Assembly (NCBI RefSeq): GCF_014635085.1
Contig: NZ_BMCH01000008.1
Coordinates: 1-64,000 of the forward strand
Direction: 5' to 3'
DNA from: Asaia siamensis
Lineage (GTDB): Bacteria; Pseudomonadota; Alphaproteobacteria; Acetobacterales; Acetobacteraceae
DNA length: 64,000 nucleotides
Both the position numbers and the translations under genes were made by a program. Of the stretch, positions 56,339 to 64,000 are shown piece by piece. Positions within the stretch are counted from its first letter, which is position 1; each line of letters opens with the position of its first letter. The notes under the pieces are model-generated. The model saw only the letters and a list, made by a program, of their open reading frames with translations. It did not search any database and was not told where the DNA came from.

Positions 56339-57911
56339 TCTCCTGCATAATCAAGAGACCCGTCCGGCAGATCTGCCCGCAGGAGCGCCACCGCTTCTCA
56401 CGCTCTCCGGCATAGCGAAGTATTTTCCGGGCGTCGTGGCCAACAAGGATGTCTCGATTGATTTCTATCCCGGCGAGATCCACGCCTTGCTGGGCGAAAA
56501 CGGGGCCGGAAAATCGACCCTGATGAACATCGTGACGGGTCTTTATCAGCCCGATGAAGGCGAGTTGATCCTCGACGGCTATGGCGTGCGCTTCGAAAGT
56601 CCCGAGGCGGCGATCGCTGCCGGGATCGGCATGGTGCATCAGCATTTCAAGCTGGTTTCGCGCTTTACGGTTGCGGAAAATCTGGCACTCGGCTGGCGCG
56701 AGACAGGATTCAGGCTCTCGGCGTCCGCCATGGCGCGTCGTGCAGAGGTCGAGGCTGAACGCTATGGTCTTGATATCAGACCTTCAGCGAGAATTGATAC
56801 GCTCACATCGGGCGAACAGCAGCGCGTGGAGATCCTGCGTGTCCTTTCGCGCGGCGCTCGGCTGCTGATCCTTGATGAACCTACGGCAGTGCTGAGCCCT
56901 CTCGAAGTGGGCGAGCTTTATGCAGCGCTGCGCCGCTTTCGCGACGGGGGTGGCGCGGTCATTCTCATCAGTCACAAGCTTGATGAGATCATGGCGCTTG
57001 CCGATCGGGTGACCGTGCTTCGCCACGGACGCGTCTCCGGGACGCATCTTGTCGCTCATACCGAGCCCTCGACGCTGGTGACTGAAATGATCGGTCGTCC
57101 GGTGGAACAGAAAAGCGATTATCCGCGCAAGATGCCACGCACAGACGACGACGCGGTCATGGTGCTCGAGAACGTATCATGCCGGGACGGGGCCGGGCAG
57201 ATGCGGCTGCATCCGCTCTCGCTGGAAATATGCGCAGGCGAAATTCTTGGCATTGCCGGAGTGACGGGAAATGGTCAGTCCGAGCTCTCCGATCTTCTGG
57301 CAGGGCTGCGTTCATCAGAAACCGGCCATGTGCTCGTGGATGGCAAGGACATGCGCGGGCGCGGACCGAATGCGTTTCGTGAGGCCGGGATCGGCTATGT
57401 GCCAGAAGACCGGCTGCACAAGGCGCTCGCTCCCGCGCTTGGAGTGACCGAGAATGCTGTCATGCGTCTGTTTCGCACCAGCCCGATAGGCGGGCGGCTC
57501 GCCTATCACGCTTCAGAGGCACTGCGCTTTACCCGCTCGCTGCTTGATCAGGCACAGGTTAGCCTCGCCGAGCCCGCAACGCCTATTCGTGCCTTGTCCG
57601 GCGGCAATCAGCAGCGTCTCGTGCTCGCAAGAGAGCGGATGATCAGCCATCGCGCGCTTGTGGCCTCCTATCCTAGCCGTGGTCTTGATATCGGTGCGAT
57701 TGCCCTGATGCGCCAAACCCTGGCCGATATCCGTGACGAGGGAAGGGCGGTGGTGCTGGTGTCAGAAGACCTTGATGAACTCATGGCGCTGAGCGACCGC
57801 ATCGCCGTGTTATGCGGTGGCAGATTGATGACCGTCGTACCCAGGGGCGACTATGATCGTGCCCGCATCGGCGCTCTGATGAGCGGTCGGAATGGAGGCG
57901 CGTCGTCATGA
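56331..57911 (+). CDS. BMP-type ABC transporter ATPase (double ABC domain)
   Basis: A 526-residue protein with two ABC domains, as usual for nucleoside and sugar importers of this class. The first has Walker A GENGAGKS (55-62), the signature TSGEQQR and LLILDEPTAV. The second has the degenerate GVTGNGQSE in place of Walker A and LSGGNQQRLVLARE with a Walker B written LVASYPSRGLD. Translation starts at a TTG at 56331, 8 bases before the binding-protein stop, with GAGGGA upstream. It energises the two permeases. Confidence 0.88.
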   Translation: MSDLLHNQETRPADLPAGAPPLLTLSGIAKYFPGVVANKDVSIDFYPGEIHALLGENGAGKSTLMNIVTGLYQPDEGELILDGYGVRFESPEAAIAAGIGMVHQHFKLVSRFTVAENLALGWRETGFRLSASAMARRAEVEAERYGLDIRPSARIDTLTSGEQQRVEILRVLSRGARLLILDEPTAVLSPLEVGELYAALRRFRDGGGAVILISHKLDEIMALADRVTVLRHGRVSGTHLVAHTEPSTLVTEMIGRPVEQKSDYPRKMPRTDDDAVMVLENVSCRDGAGQMRLHPLSLEICAGEILGIAGVTGNGQSELSDLLAGLRSSETGHVLVDGKDMRGRGPNAFREAGIGYVPEDRLHKALAPALGVTENAVMRLFRTSPIGGRLAYHASEALRFTRSLLDQAQVSLAEPATPIRALSGGNQQRLVLARERMISHRALVASYPSRGLDIGAIALMRQTLADIRDEGRAVVLVSEDLDELMALSDRIAVLCGGRLMTVVPRGDYDRARIGALMSGRNGGASS

Positions 57912-58948
57912 GCCGTCGTATTCGCCTTTCCGTCGTTCCGGCCCGGCGCATCTTTATCGGTCGGGCCCTGGCGCTGGGCTTCGTTTTCCTTGTGCTCGCT
58001 CTCGTGCTGATGCTGCTCGGGCTCAATCTCGGCACGGTGGCAACGCTTGTCGTGACGTCGACCTTCGGTACCGAGTTCGGTCTTGAAAACCTGGCCCTCT
58101 ATATGACGCCTCTGCTCATGACGGGGGCTGCCGTCTGGCTGGCCCTGCGTGCCGGGCTGTGGAATATCGGTGCCGAAGGGCAGTTTCTGGCGGGGGCGAC
58201 GGCAGCGTCGGCCGTCGGGCTGTTTCTTCCCTTTCCTGCTTTCGTTACCCTGCCGCTCGCCGCCATGGCCGGAATGATCGCCGGTGCCTGCTGGAGCGCC
58301 GTGCCCGCTGCGGGGCGCGCCTGGCTTGGGGTAAGCGAGATCATCACGACGCTTCTTCTCAACTTCATCGCGTCCTATCTCGTCTATTATCTGGTGACCG
58401 GCCCCTGGGCTGATCGTGTCACGGGCGCGCAGGTCTCGAGCGAGAGAATTCACGCCGCGATACCGACGATTTATGGTGTCGTTCACTGGGGCGGTCCGCT
58501 TGCTCTGGCCGTTGTCACGGCACTTGGTCTGCTGCTCGGGCGCAGTCGCTTCGGTTACGAGCTGACATTGAGCGGGTCGAATCCGGAAGCCGCGCATTAC
58601 GCCGGGGTGTCGGTGGCGCCACGTCTTTTCATGGCGCTCGTTTTCTCAGGGGCGCTCGCTGGCCTTGGTGGCATGATGGAGGCGCTTGGGACGGTACACC
58701 GGCTTCAGGGTGGTCTGGCCCATGGCTATGGCTATCTCGGTATCGTGGTGGCGCTGCTTGCCCGGCAATCTGCCCTGGCACTGATCCCGGCCGCGTTCCT
58801 CATGGCGGTCATTCTCAACATGGGCATCGTCCTGCAGACGCTGCAGGTCAGTGCATCTTCCGTTCTGGCCATTACCGGGCTGCTGGTCTTCGCAATTGCT
58901 GTCAGTGATGAGCTCGCGGCCTATGTACGGCTGGAGACGCAGAAATGA
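57908..58948 (+). CDS. BMP-type ABC transporter permease 1
   Basis: A 346-residue inner-membrane protein with about nine hydrophobic segments. The family landmarks are LRAGLWNIGAEGQFLAGATA and VSEIITTLLLNFIASYLVYY plus RLQGGLAHGYGYLGIVVALLA near the C-terminus. It forms the translocation channel with the second permease. Start overlaps the ATPase stop (ATGA). Confidence 0.88.
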   Translation: MSRRIRLSVVPARRIFIGRALALGFVFLVLALVLMLLGLNLGTVATLVVTSTFGTEFGLENLALYMTPLLMTGAAVWLALRAGLWNIGAEGQFLAGATAASAVGLFLPFPAFVTLPLAAMAGMIAGACWSAVPAAGRAWLGVSEIITTLLLNFIASYLVYYLVTGPWADRVTGAQVSSERIHAAIPTIYGVVHWGGPLALAVVTALGLLLGRSRFGYELTLSGSNPEAAHYAGVSVAPRLFMALVFSGALAGLGGMMEALGTVHRLQGGLAHGYGYLGIVVALLARQSALALIPAAFLMAVILNMGIVLQTLQVSASSVLAITGLLVFAIAVSDELAAYVRLETQK

Positions 58949-59877
58949 CCCTCTGGATCTCGCTTATCCTCCATGCGCTTGCCTATGGCAGCATTCTCGC
59001 TCTTGCCGCCCAGGGCGAGGTTCTGGCCGAAAGGGCCGGTGTGATCAATCTCGGTGTCGAAGGCCTGATGGCTCTTGGCGCGGTTACGGCGGTTCTGGCT
59101 GCCGACGCCTCGGTTTCTCCCTGGCTTGGATGTCTCGCAGCCGTTGCGGTTGGTGCTGGCGGGGCGCTCGTTCTGGGGCTTGCCACGGTCAATGGGTCGG
59201 CCAACCAGACGCTATGCGGTGTGGCCCTGACCTTTCTCGGGCTCGGATTGAGCGCCGTGATCGGTCACAACGTGGCCGGGTTGCCGGTTGCGGCAGGTTT
59301 CTCATCCTGGCCCATTCCTGTCCTGTCACATCTGCCGCTTGTCGGCCCGCTCTTTGACCAGAGCCCGTTTGTCTATCTTGCGTTCGGGCTTCTGCCTCTG
59401 CTCTGCCATATCGTCCTGTTTCGCACCCGTCTCGGCCTCAGCCTCAGGGCCGTTGGTGAAAATCCCGGCGCAGCGGATGCTGTAGGTATTCCGGTAAGGC
59501 GTTTTCGCCTCGGGGCCGTAGTCATCGGGGGGGCGCTGGCCGGTCTGGCTGGCGCGGACATGACTCTCTCGGTCATGCCCGTATGGTCTGAGGGCATGAT
59601 AGCAGGGCGCGGCTGGATCGCGGTCGCGCTTGTCATCTTCTGTGGCTACCGGCCTGTTTTGGCAGCAGCCTCATCGCTTCTGTTCGGTCTCGTGATGTCT
59701 CTGAGTTTCTTCGGGCAGGCGCAGGGGTGGCCCGTTCCTCCGGCTATTCTCAACATGACGCCCTATCTCGGGACGATCCTGTTCATGATCGTCCCCGCGA
59801 TGCTGCTGCCCGGCATGCGCCGTTTCATGGCCGCGCCTGCGGCTCTGGGAACGCCCTATTTCAGGGAGGAACGCTGA
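58945..59877 (+). CDS. BMP-type ABC transporter permease 2
   Basis: A 310-residue inner-membrane protein with eight or nine hydrophobic segments. It has AQGEVLAERAGVINLGVEGLM, NGSANQTLCGVALTFLGLGL and LRAVGENPGAADAVGIPVRR, the usual second-permease pattern of BMP-linked nucleoside importers. Four-base overlap with permease 1. It is the last gene of the plus-strand arm; a hairpin covers its stop codon. Confidence 0.88.
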   Translation: MTLWISLILHALAYGSILALAAQGEVLAERAGVINLGVEGLMALGAVTAVLAADASVSPWLGCLAAVAVGAGGALVLGLATVNGSANQTLCGVALTFLGLGLSAVIGHNVAGLPVAAGFSSWPIPVLSHLPLVGPLFDQSPFVYLAFGLLPLLCHIVLFRTRLGLSLRAVGENPGAADAVGIPVRRFRLGAVVIGGALAGLAGADMTLSVMPVWSEGMIAGRGWIAVALVIFCGYRPVLAAASSLLFGLVMSLSFFGQAQGWPVPPAILNMTPYLGTILFMIVPAMLLPGMRRFMAAPAALGTPYFREER

Positions 59878-59890
59878 GCGCAGCGTTCCT
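59867..59890. terminator. Hairpin over the permease stop, between convergent genes
   Basis: A 10-bp perfect stem AGGAACGCTG / CAGCGTTCCT with loop AGCG contains the TGA stop of permease 2 and ends 10 bases before the porin stop. No T run follows on either strand, so it is a probable, not certain, terminator. Confidence 0.5.
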
Positions 59891-59899
59891 GCCGACGGC

Positions 59900-61315
59900 T
59901 CAGAATGACCAGACGGCGTCGCAGGAGAACCAGAACATATTATTTGTCCCGTCGCGTATGACGGGATCGGCAACCGAGGCGGCACGATTGAAGGGCTGCG
60001 TGCCGTTCAGCGATTTGTCGAGCCTGAGTTCAGGCCTGAAAAGCAGCTTGCCTGTCTTGATATGTCTGTTGATGAAGTCGGGACGATAGGTCACCCCCGC
60101 GGTCAGGGCACCATAGGTTGTGGGTGGAGCAATGAAATACGGATAGGGCGCATTACGCAGCATGTTGGTGAAAGACGTCATGCTGGCATATGAGGCGATG
60201 ATCGACCCTGTATTGTCGCGAAAGATCTCGCCGCGCAGATTGAGCGTTAGTGACGGGTTGATATCCCAGGCTACATAGCCGGTCACACCATAGCTGTCAT
60301 TTCGTGTCGCGTCGTCACGGAGATAGATGGCGTTCAGCGTGGTCGAGAGCGTCTTGCTGAGATGATAGGTCAGCAGAAGATCACCATTATACTGCATCAG
60401 ACCGTTGGCTTTCGAGCCAAGACCGGCGCTTGTCCACCCATCGGCAGACGCGACAGGGGCACCGTTATTACTCTGCGGCCCGAAATGGCCGATTAGATGG
60501 CCGTCCAGCCGACCGGCCAACAGGCCTGTAAATGAGACGCCAATATAGCCTTTGGGTTTGTTGTTGTTGCCTGCCCTGCCGAAGCTGGTCGAGTTTCCGG
60601 CATCGATACCCAGTATGGCGTTGTAATGGTCGTTCAGATGAGTCGTGCTGAGGATGCCGATCGTCTCGAACGGGACGATATAGTCAGAAGCATAGCTGAA
60701 GGAATAGAACGGTCGGGCGAGGGCGGGTATGCCTTCTGCCCCCATGATTCCGTAGAACTGTCCGATCTGGAAATCCATGCCGTTGTGCACCAGCCATGGA
60801 ACATGCAGGTCGACATGCGCCTGTGTCGGCGCGAACTGATACAGGCCCGTGAGGGCATTATCTGCCATGCCGGTGGTCGGATCGAAACGCGCGTCGGAGC
60901 CATACATCATTTCAACCATGAAACCGATGCCATAACCCGATCCTACATCCGCCACAGGATGTGACACGGAACCCATGATCTGGTTGAGCGTGACCGTGTT
61001 GGCGCGGTCGAGGAAGAACTGTCCGAAATTGCGCCCGGATGTCGTCCATGGATTGGCCGCGATGCCACCCTCAATGGTGAGATGTATTTCGGTGTCGTGC
61101 CAGTAGCCGGTCTGTTTCAGCTTGACCGGAGTAGCCGCAGCTTTGTTCCCGGTTCTGGCACCTTCTGGTGTGACGGTATCAGGTTTGAAGGCGTCGCCGG
61201 AAACAGGCGTTTCTGTGGAGATGGTTTGCGGCGTGGAGAGTGTCGCGCCGATCGATTGGCCACCCAGCGTCAGGAAGACGCCGGGCAAGAAAATGCTCAG
61301 GCAGGATTTTCCCAT
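59900..61315 (-). CDS. Outer-membrane beta-barrel porin (BBP2-like) of the ethanolamine operon
   Basis: A 471-residue protein with a signal peptide (about residues 1-24), a T/P/A-rich linker and a beta-barrel of alternating strands ending in FSCDAVWSF with C-terminal phenylalanine. Segments such as EIHLTIEGGIAANPW and DLHVPWLVHNGMDFQIGQFY match the putative beta-barrel porin-2 group. It starts 4 bp after the permease stop, so it is the last gene of the eut operon and may admit ethanolamine or a precursor through the outer membrane (inference). Confidence 0.72.
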   Translation of the reverse strand: MGKSCLSIFLPGVFLTLGGQSIGATLSTPQTISTETPVSGDAFKPDTVTPEGARTGNKAAATPVKLKQTGYWHDTEIHLTIEGGIAANPWTTSGRNFGQFFLDRANTVTLNQIMGSVSHPVADVGSGYGIGFMVEMMYGSDARFDPTTGMADNALTGLYQFAPTQAHVDLHVPWLVHNGMDFQIGQFYGIMGAEGIPALARPFYSFSYASDYIVPFETIGILSTTHLNDHYNAILGIDAGNSTSFGRAGNNNKPKGYIGVSFTGLLAGRLDGHLIGHFGPQSNNGAPVASADGWTSAGLGSKANGLMQYNGDLLLTYHLSKTLSTTLNAIYLRDDATRNDSYGVTGYVAWDINPSLTLNLRGEIFRDNTGSIIASYASMTSFTNMLRNAPYPYFIAPPTTYGALTAGVTYRPDFINRHIKTGKLLFRPELRLDKSLNGTQPFNRAASVADPVIRDGTNNMFWFSCDAVWSF

Positions 61316-61319
61316 ATAA

Positions 61320-62690
61320 TCATTCCGATAAAAGAATACTGCCTTTCCCTCCCTTATCGGATCTCTGGCGTATTGTAAGGTAAATGGTGATCACAATAAG
61401 TGCGGTTGTATAGTATAGAAACAATATAAAATTATAATACGTTACTGCGACGAAGCTGATGGCGGCGCCAGCGAGCGCGATTGCTGGTAAAATCGGATAG
61501 AGCGGCGCTTTATAGCTGCGGTCGAGGCCGGGCTCGCGCCTGCGCAGGACAAACAGGCTGATCATGCTTGCGCCATACATCGTCAGGGCGCCAAAAACTG
61601 AAAGCGTGACCAGAACCGCAGTCAAAGACTGCCCATGGATGGAAATGATGCTATCGGCATAGATCGCGAGGATGCCTATGACACTGCCTGCGATTGTGGC
61701 GCGATGCGGAGTGTGAAACCGGTGATGGAGGGTACCCAAAGAGCGGGGGAGAATATTCGCCCGGGCCAGAGCGAAGATCTGTCGGGCAAACCCCATGATT
61801 ATGCCATGCAGCGACGCGATAAGCCCGAACAGCCCGAGCCACACCAGCATCGACAGCCAGGGGCTGTGCTGCCCCACCACGCGCTTCATGGCCTCTGGCA
61901 AGGGGTCGTTCAGACTGGCCAGCGTCGTCCAGTCGCCTGACCCACCCGCAAAGATCATCACACCGAAAGCAAGGGCAACGAGTGTCAGCACACCCGCACA
62001 ATAGGCGATCGGTATCGAGCGCTTGGGGTTGCGGGCCTCTTCGGCGGCCATGGCCACGCCTTCGATCGCAAGAAAGAACCAGATCGCAAAAGGTATGGCG
62101 GCAAAAAGCCCACCCATGGCCTCCCATCCGAAATGGGGGGCAGTGCCCCAGCCCATATGGGTGAAATGCGCCCAGGAGAAGGACGGGGCGACAACGGCCA
62201 TGAACACCAGAAGCTCGATGATGGCGGCAATGGTGATGAAGAGCTCGAAGGTCGCAGCCACATGCACTCCAACGATATTGAGTGTCATAAACGCCAGATA
62301 GGCGCCCGTTGCAGCCAGCTTCGGCGGAAGCCCTGGAAACTGGACATTGAGATAGGCCCCGATGGCCAGCGCTATGGCCGGCGGGGCAAAGATGAACTCT
62401 ACCAATGTGGCGAGGCCGGTCACCGTGCCACCCACACGCCCAAGGGCGCGCTGGGCGTAGGCAAACGGGCCGCCTGCATGGGGAATGGCGCAGGTGAGCT
62501 CGGTAAAGCTGAAGATGAAGGCCGTATACATCAGCGCCACCAGGCATGTCGCGCCAAGAAAGCCCAGCGTGCCCGCAGTAGCCCAGCCATAACTCCAGCC
62601 GAAATACTCTCCGGAAATGACGAGCCCGACAGCAATGCCCCAGAGATGAAACGCACCGAGCTTTTTCTGCAGTTGAGGAGGCTGGCTCAT
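61320..62690 (-). CDS. eat: Ethanolamine permease (APC family)
   Basis: A 456-residue transporter with about 12 hydrophobic segments. It has AVGLVISGEYFGWSYGWATA in the first helix, the conserved CAIPHAGGPFAYAQRALG, AIPFAIWFFLAIEGVAMAAE and EEARNPKRSIP motifs, characteristic of ethanolamine permeases, and it sits in one operon with eutB and eutC. It imports ethanolamine at the inner membrane. Its ATG overlaps the eutC stop by four bases. Confidence 0.88.
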   Translation of the reverse strand: MSQPPQLQKKLGAFHLWGIAVGLVISGEYFGWSYGWATAGTLGFLGATCLVALMYTAFIFSFTELTCAIPHAGGPFAYAQRALGRVGGTVTGLATLVEFIFAPPAIALAIGAYLNVQFPGLPPKLAATGAYLAFMTLNIVGVHVAATFELFITIAAIIELLVFMAVVAPSFSWAHFTHMGWGTAPHFGWEAMGGLFAAIPFAIWFFLAIEGVAMAAEEARNPKRSIPIAYCAGVLTLVALAFGVMIFAGGSGDWTTLASLNDPLPEAMKRVVGQHSPWLSMLVWLGLFGLIASLHGIIMGFARQIFALARANILPRSLGTLHHRFHTPHRATIAGSVIGILAIYADSIISIHGQSLTAVLVTLSVFGALTMYGASMISLFVLRRREPGLDRSYKAPLYPILPAIALAGAAISFVAVTYYNFILFLYYTTALIVITIYLTIRQRSDKGGKGSILLSE

Positions 62691-63496
62691 GGCGTATCTC
62701 TCTTTTCAGGGGTGGGAGCGATGGTCTGATGTGAGGCTTCGGGAGTGCCCGGAGCCCAAAGCTGGGGTGCGCGCTCCTTGAGGCCCACACCGGTGAGCTT
62801 CAACGTTTGTGCTTCGCGCATGAGCCAGACGAGCTTGACGCAGGCCTCGTCGATGCCCAGGCCATGAAGGTGGATATTCGACAGGCAGTTACGGCGTGAA
62901 TCAGGGCAACCGGGTGCAGGGTTATAGGTCAGGTAGACTCCCATGCTGTTCGGAACGCTCAGACCCGGCCTCTCTCCTATCAGCACCGCCACCATGCGCG
63001 CGCCCAGTGCCTCGGCGATATCGTCGCCAATCGCAACGCGGCCCTGCAGCGCAATGACAGGCGGGGCAATGCGCCATGCTGGCAATGCCCGGCGACAGGC
63101 ATGAAAAACTGCGGGCCCTTGTTGCATGACCGCCTGTGCGGAAAGCCCGTCCGCGAGAACGAAAGCGAGATCCCAATCGCCCCTTGGCAGGAGCTCCTTC
63201 GATGCCGGGGCAAGGCTTCGCCCCAGATCGGGGCGGCTGAGATAGGTCGTGCGATCGGGGGCGGCGCTCGAAACGATGAGAGGCGCGGCAGGGGCAAGGT
63301 CGTGTCTCAGGCCGTCAAGATCGAAAGCCATGTGCACGGCGTCGCGTGCCATGGCATGGGCGGCCTGGAAGCTCAGAACGTCCCGGGTGGTTTGCCCATT
63401 GCCTGTTCGTGCCAGCCCGATGCGCGCGCGCGTGAGGTCACGCAGTTTTTGCCATGGATCGCTTGCAGTCGATGGCTTTTCAGGGAGATCGCTCAT
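62687..63496 (-). CDS. eutC: Ethanolamine ammonia-lyase small subunit
   Basis: A 269-residue protein: RARIGLARTGNGQTTRDVLS, FQAAHAMARDAVHMAFD, VLIGERPGLSVPNSMGVYLT and PGCPDSRRNCLSNIHLHGL, all EutC landmarks. With EutB it binds adenosylcobalamin and splits ethanolamine into acetaldehyde and ammonia. Its start overlaps the eutB stop by four bases. Confidence 0.95.
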   Translation of the reverse strand: MSDLPEKPSTASDPWQKLRDLTRARIGLARTGNGQTTRDVLSFQAAHAMARDAVHMAFDLDGLRHDLAPAAPLIVSSAAPDRTTYLSRPDLGRSLAPASKELLPRGDWDLAFVLADGLSAQAVMQQGPAVFHACRRALPAWRIAPPVIALQGRVAIGDDIAEALGARMVAVLIGERPGLSVPNSMGVYLTYNPAPGCPDSRRNCLSNIHLHGLGIDEACVKLVWLMREAQTLKLTGVGLKERAPQLWAPGTPEASHQTIAPTPEKRDTP

Positions 63497-64000
63497 GGCT
63501 GGAAACCGATCATGCGTGACAGCTCCGTCTCACGCAGCGGAGGCGCCAGAGCGCGGGCGGTGGTGGCGTCGTAAAGCCCCATTTTTTCCAGCCATGCCGC
63601 AAATTCCGGGGCAGGGTTAAGGCCAAGAACGCTGCGCGTGGTCAGAATGTCGCTGAATGCGAGGCTTTGGTAATTCAGCATCACATCATCTGCACCGGGC
63701 ACGCCGATCAGGAAGGTCACGCCCGCAGCCCCTAGCAGCAGCATCAGAGCGTCCATATCGCCCTGATCCGCCTCGGCGTGATTGGTGTAGCAAACGTCGC
63801 AGCCCATCGGCACGCCCATCAGCTTGGCGCAGAAATGATCCTCCAGCCCGGCTCTTGTGATCTGCTTGCCGTCATAGAGATATTCTGGCCCGATAAAGCC
63901 GACGACCGTGTTGACCAGAAGCGGGCTGAACGCCCGGGCGACGGCATAGGCCCTTGTCTCGACGGTTTGCTGGTCGATCCCGTGATGGGCACCGGCAGAG
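63493..64000 (-). CDS. eutB: Ethanolamine ammonia-lyase large subunit, C-terminal part (runs off right edge)
   Basis: The frame is open to the window edge and encodes about 168 residues, including GAHHGIDQQTVETRAYAVAR, FIGPEYLYDGKQITRAGLED, MGCDVCYTNHAEADQGDMD and FLIGVPGADDVMLNYQS, the conserved C-terminal third of EutB. The start codon and N-terminal two thirds lie outside the window. Confidence 0.95.
   Translation of the reverse strand, partial: SAGAHHGIDQQTVETRAYAVARAFSPLLVNTVVGFIGPEYLYDGKQITRAGLEDHFCAKLMGVPMGCDVCYTNHAEADQGDMDALMLLLGAAGVTFLIGVPGADDVMLNYQSLAFSDILTTRSVLGLNPAPEFAAWLEKMGLYDATTARALAPPLRETELSRMIGFQP

Noticed and set aside
59900..64000. A bacterial microcompartment for ethanolamine use.
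   Set aside because: No shell-protein (BMC domain) gene is present in the window; only the ammonia-lyase, permease and porin are seen.

Overview
This window looks like a chromosome segment of an alphaproteobacterium, most likely an acetic acid bacterium (Acetobacteraceae; genus not resolvable by reading). The reasons are moderately high GC, many TonB-dependent receptors, a PurS/PurQ/small-PurL purine operon, ELM1-family and DUF817/DUF2809 proteins, and an IS5-family end of the kind common in these bacteria. No phage, plasmid or CRISPR signature is visible. The only mobile element is an insertion-sequence end at the left edge.

Layout: 0-4.2 kb holds an HscC-like Hsp70 gene cut by an IS5-family element, followed by its J-like partner gene. 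4.2-6.5 kb has a cation/proton antiporter and an M48 protease. 6.5-9.0 kb has a TonB receptor behind a cobalamin riboswitch. 9.1-13.7 kb has a Tat-exported phospholipase C with a second TonB receptor and PHO-box-like repeats upstream. 13.7-15 kb has DUF2809/DUF817 membrane proteins. 15-20.6 kb is a heme uptake locus: TonB receptor, divergent HmuTUV and an IsdG-type heme monooxygenase, with a Fur-like site between. 20.6-42.9 kb is mostly housekeeping: CinA, lytic transglycosylase, TerC, purB, sugar transporter, purC-purS-(Rap1a/Tai-like)-purQ-purL, bolA, grxD, yraN, hemB, amino-acid permease, glyA, astE/argE-like, RNA helicase, ELM1 and a 628-aa orphan. 42.9-43.3 kb has tRNA-Val(CAC) and an unusual tRNA-Gln(TTG). 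43.4-48.5 kb has an SDR/HbpS-like/AraC group and a fourth TonB receptor. 48.8-50.6 kb is a Kef-type antiporter.

The most interesting region is 50.9-59.9 kb, a divergent purine cluster. One arm carries an 8-oxoguanine-deaminase-like amidohydrolase, a guanine-deaminase-like cytidine deaminase fold protein, and an oxygenase catalytic subunit that has lost its Rieske cluster domain. The other arm carries a tiny acylphosphatase-like protein, a stand-alone Rieske protein, a GST-like protein and a four-gene BMP-type nucleobase/nucleoside ABC importer. This gene content resembles the NdmC/NdmD/NdmE N7-demethylase complex of caffeine-degrading Pseudomonas putida CBB5, but the Rieske domain is its own gene and no reductase is in the window. 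My inference is a purine or methylpurine import and oxidation system.

The right edge (59.9-64 kb) is an ethanolamine operon read leftwards: eutB (partial), eutC, an ethanolamine permease and an outer-membrane porin, with no microcompartment genes in view. Ethanolamine ammonia-lyase needs adenosylcobalamin, which may link it to the cobalamin-riboswitch-controlled receptor at 6.5 kb.
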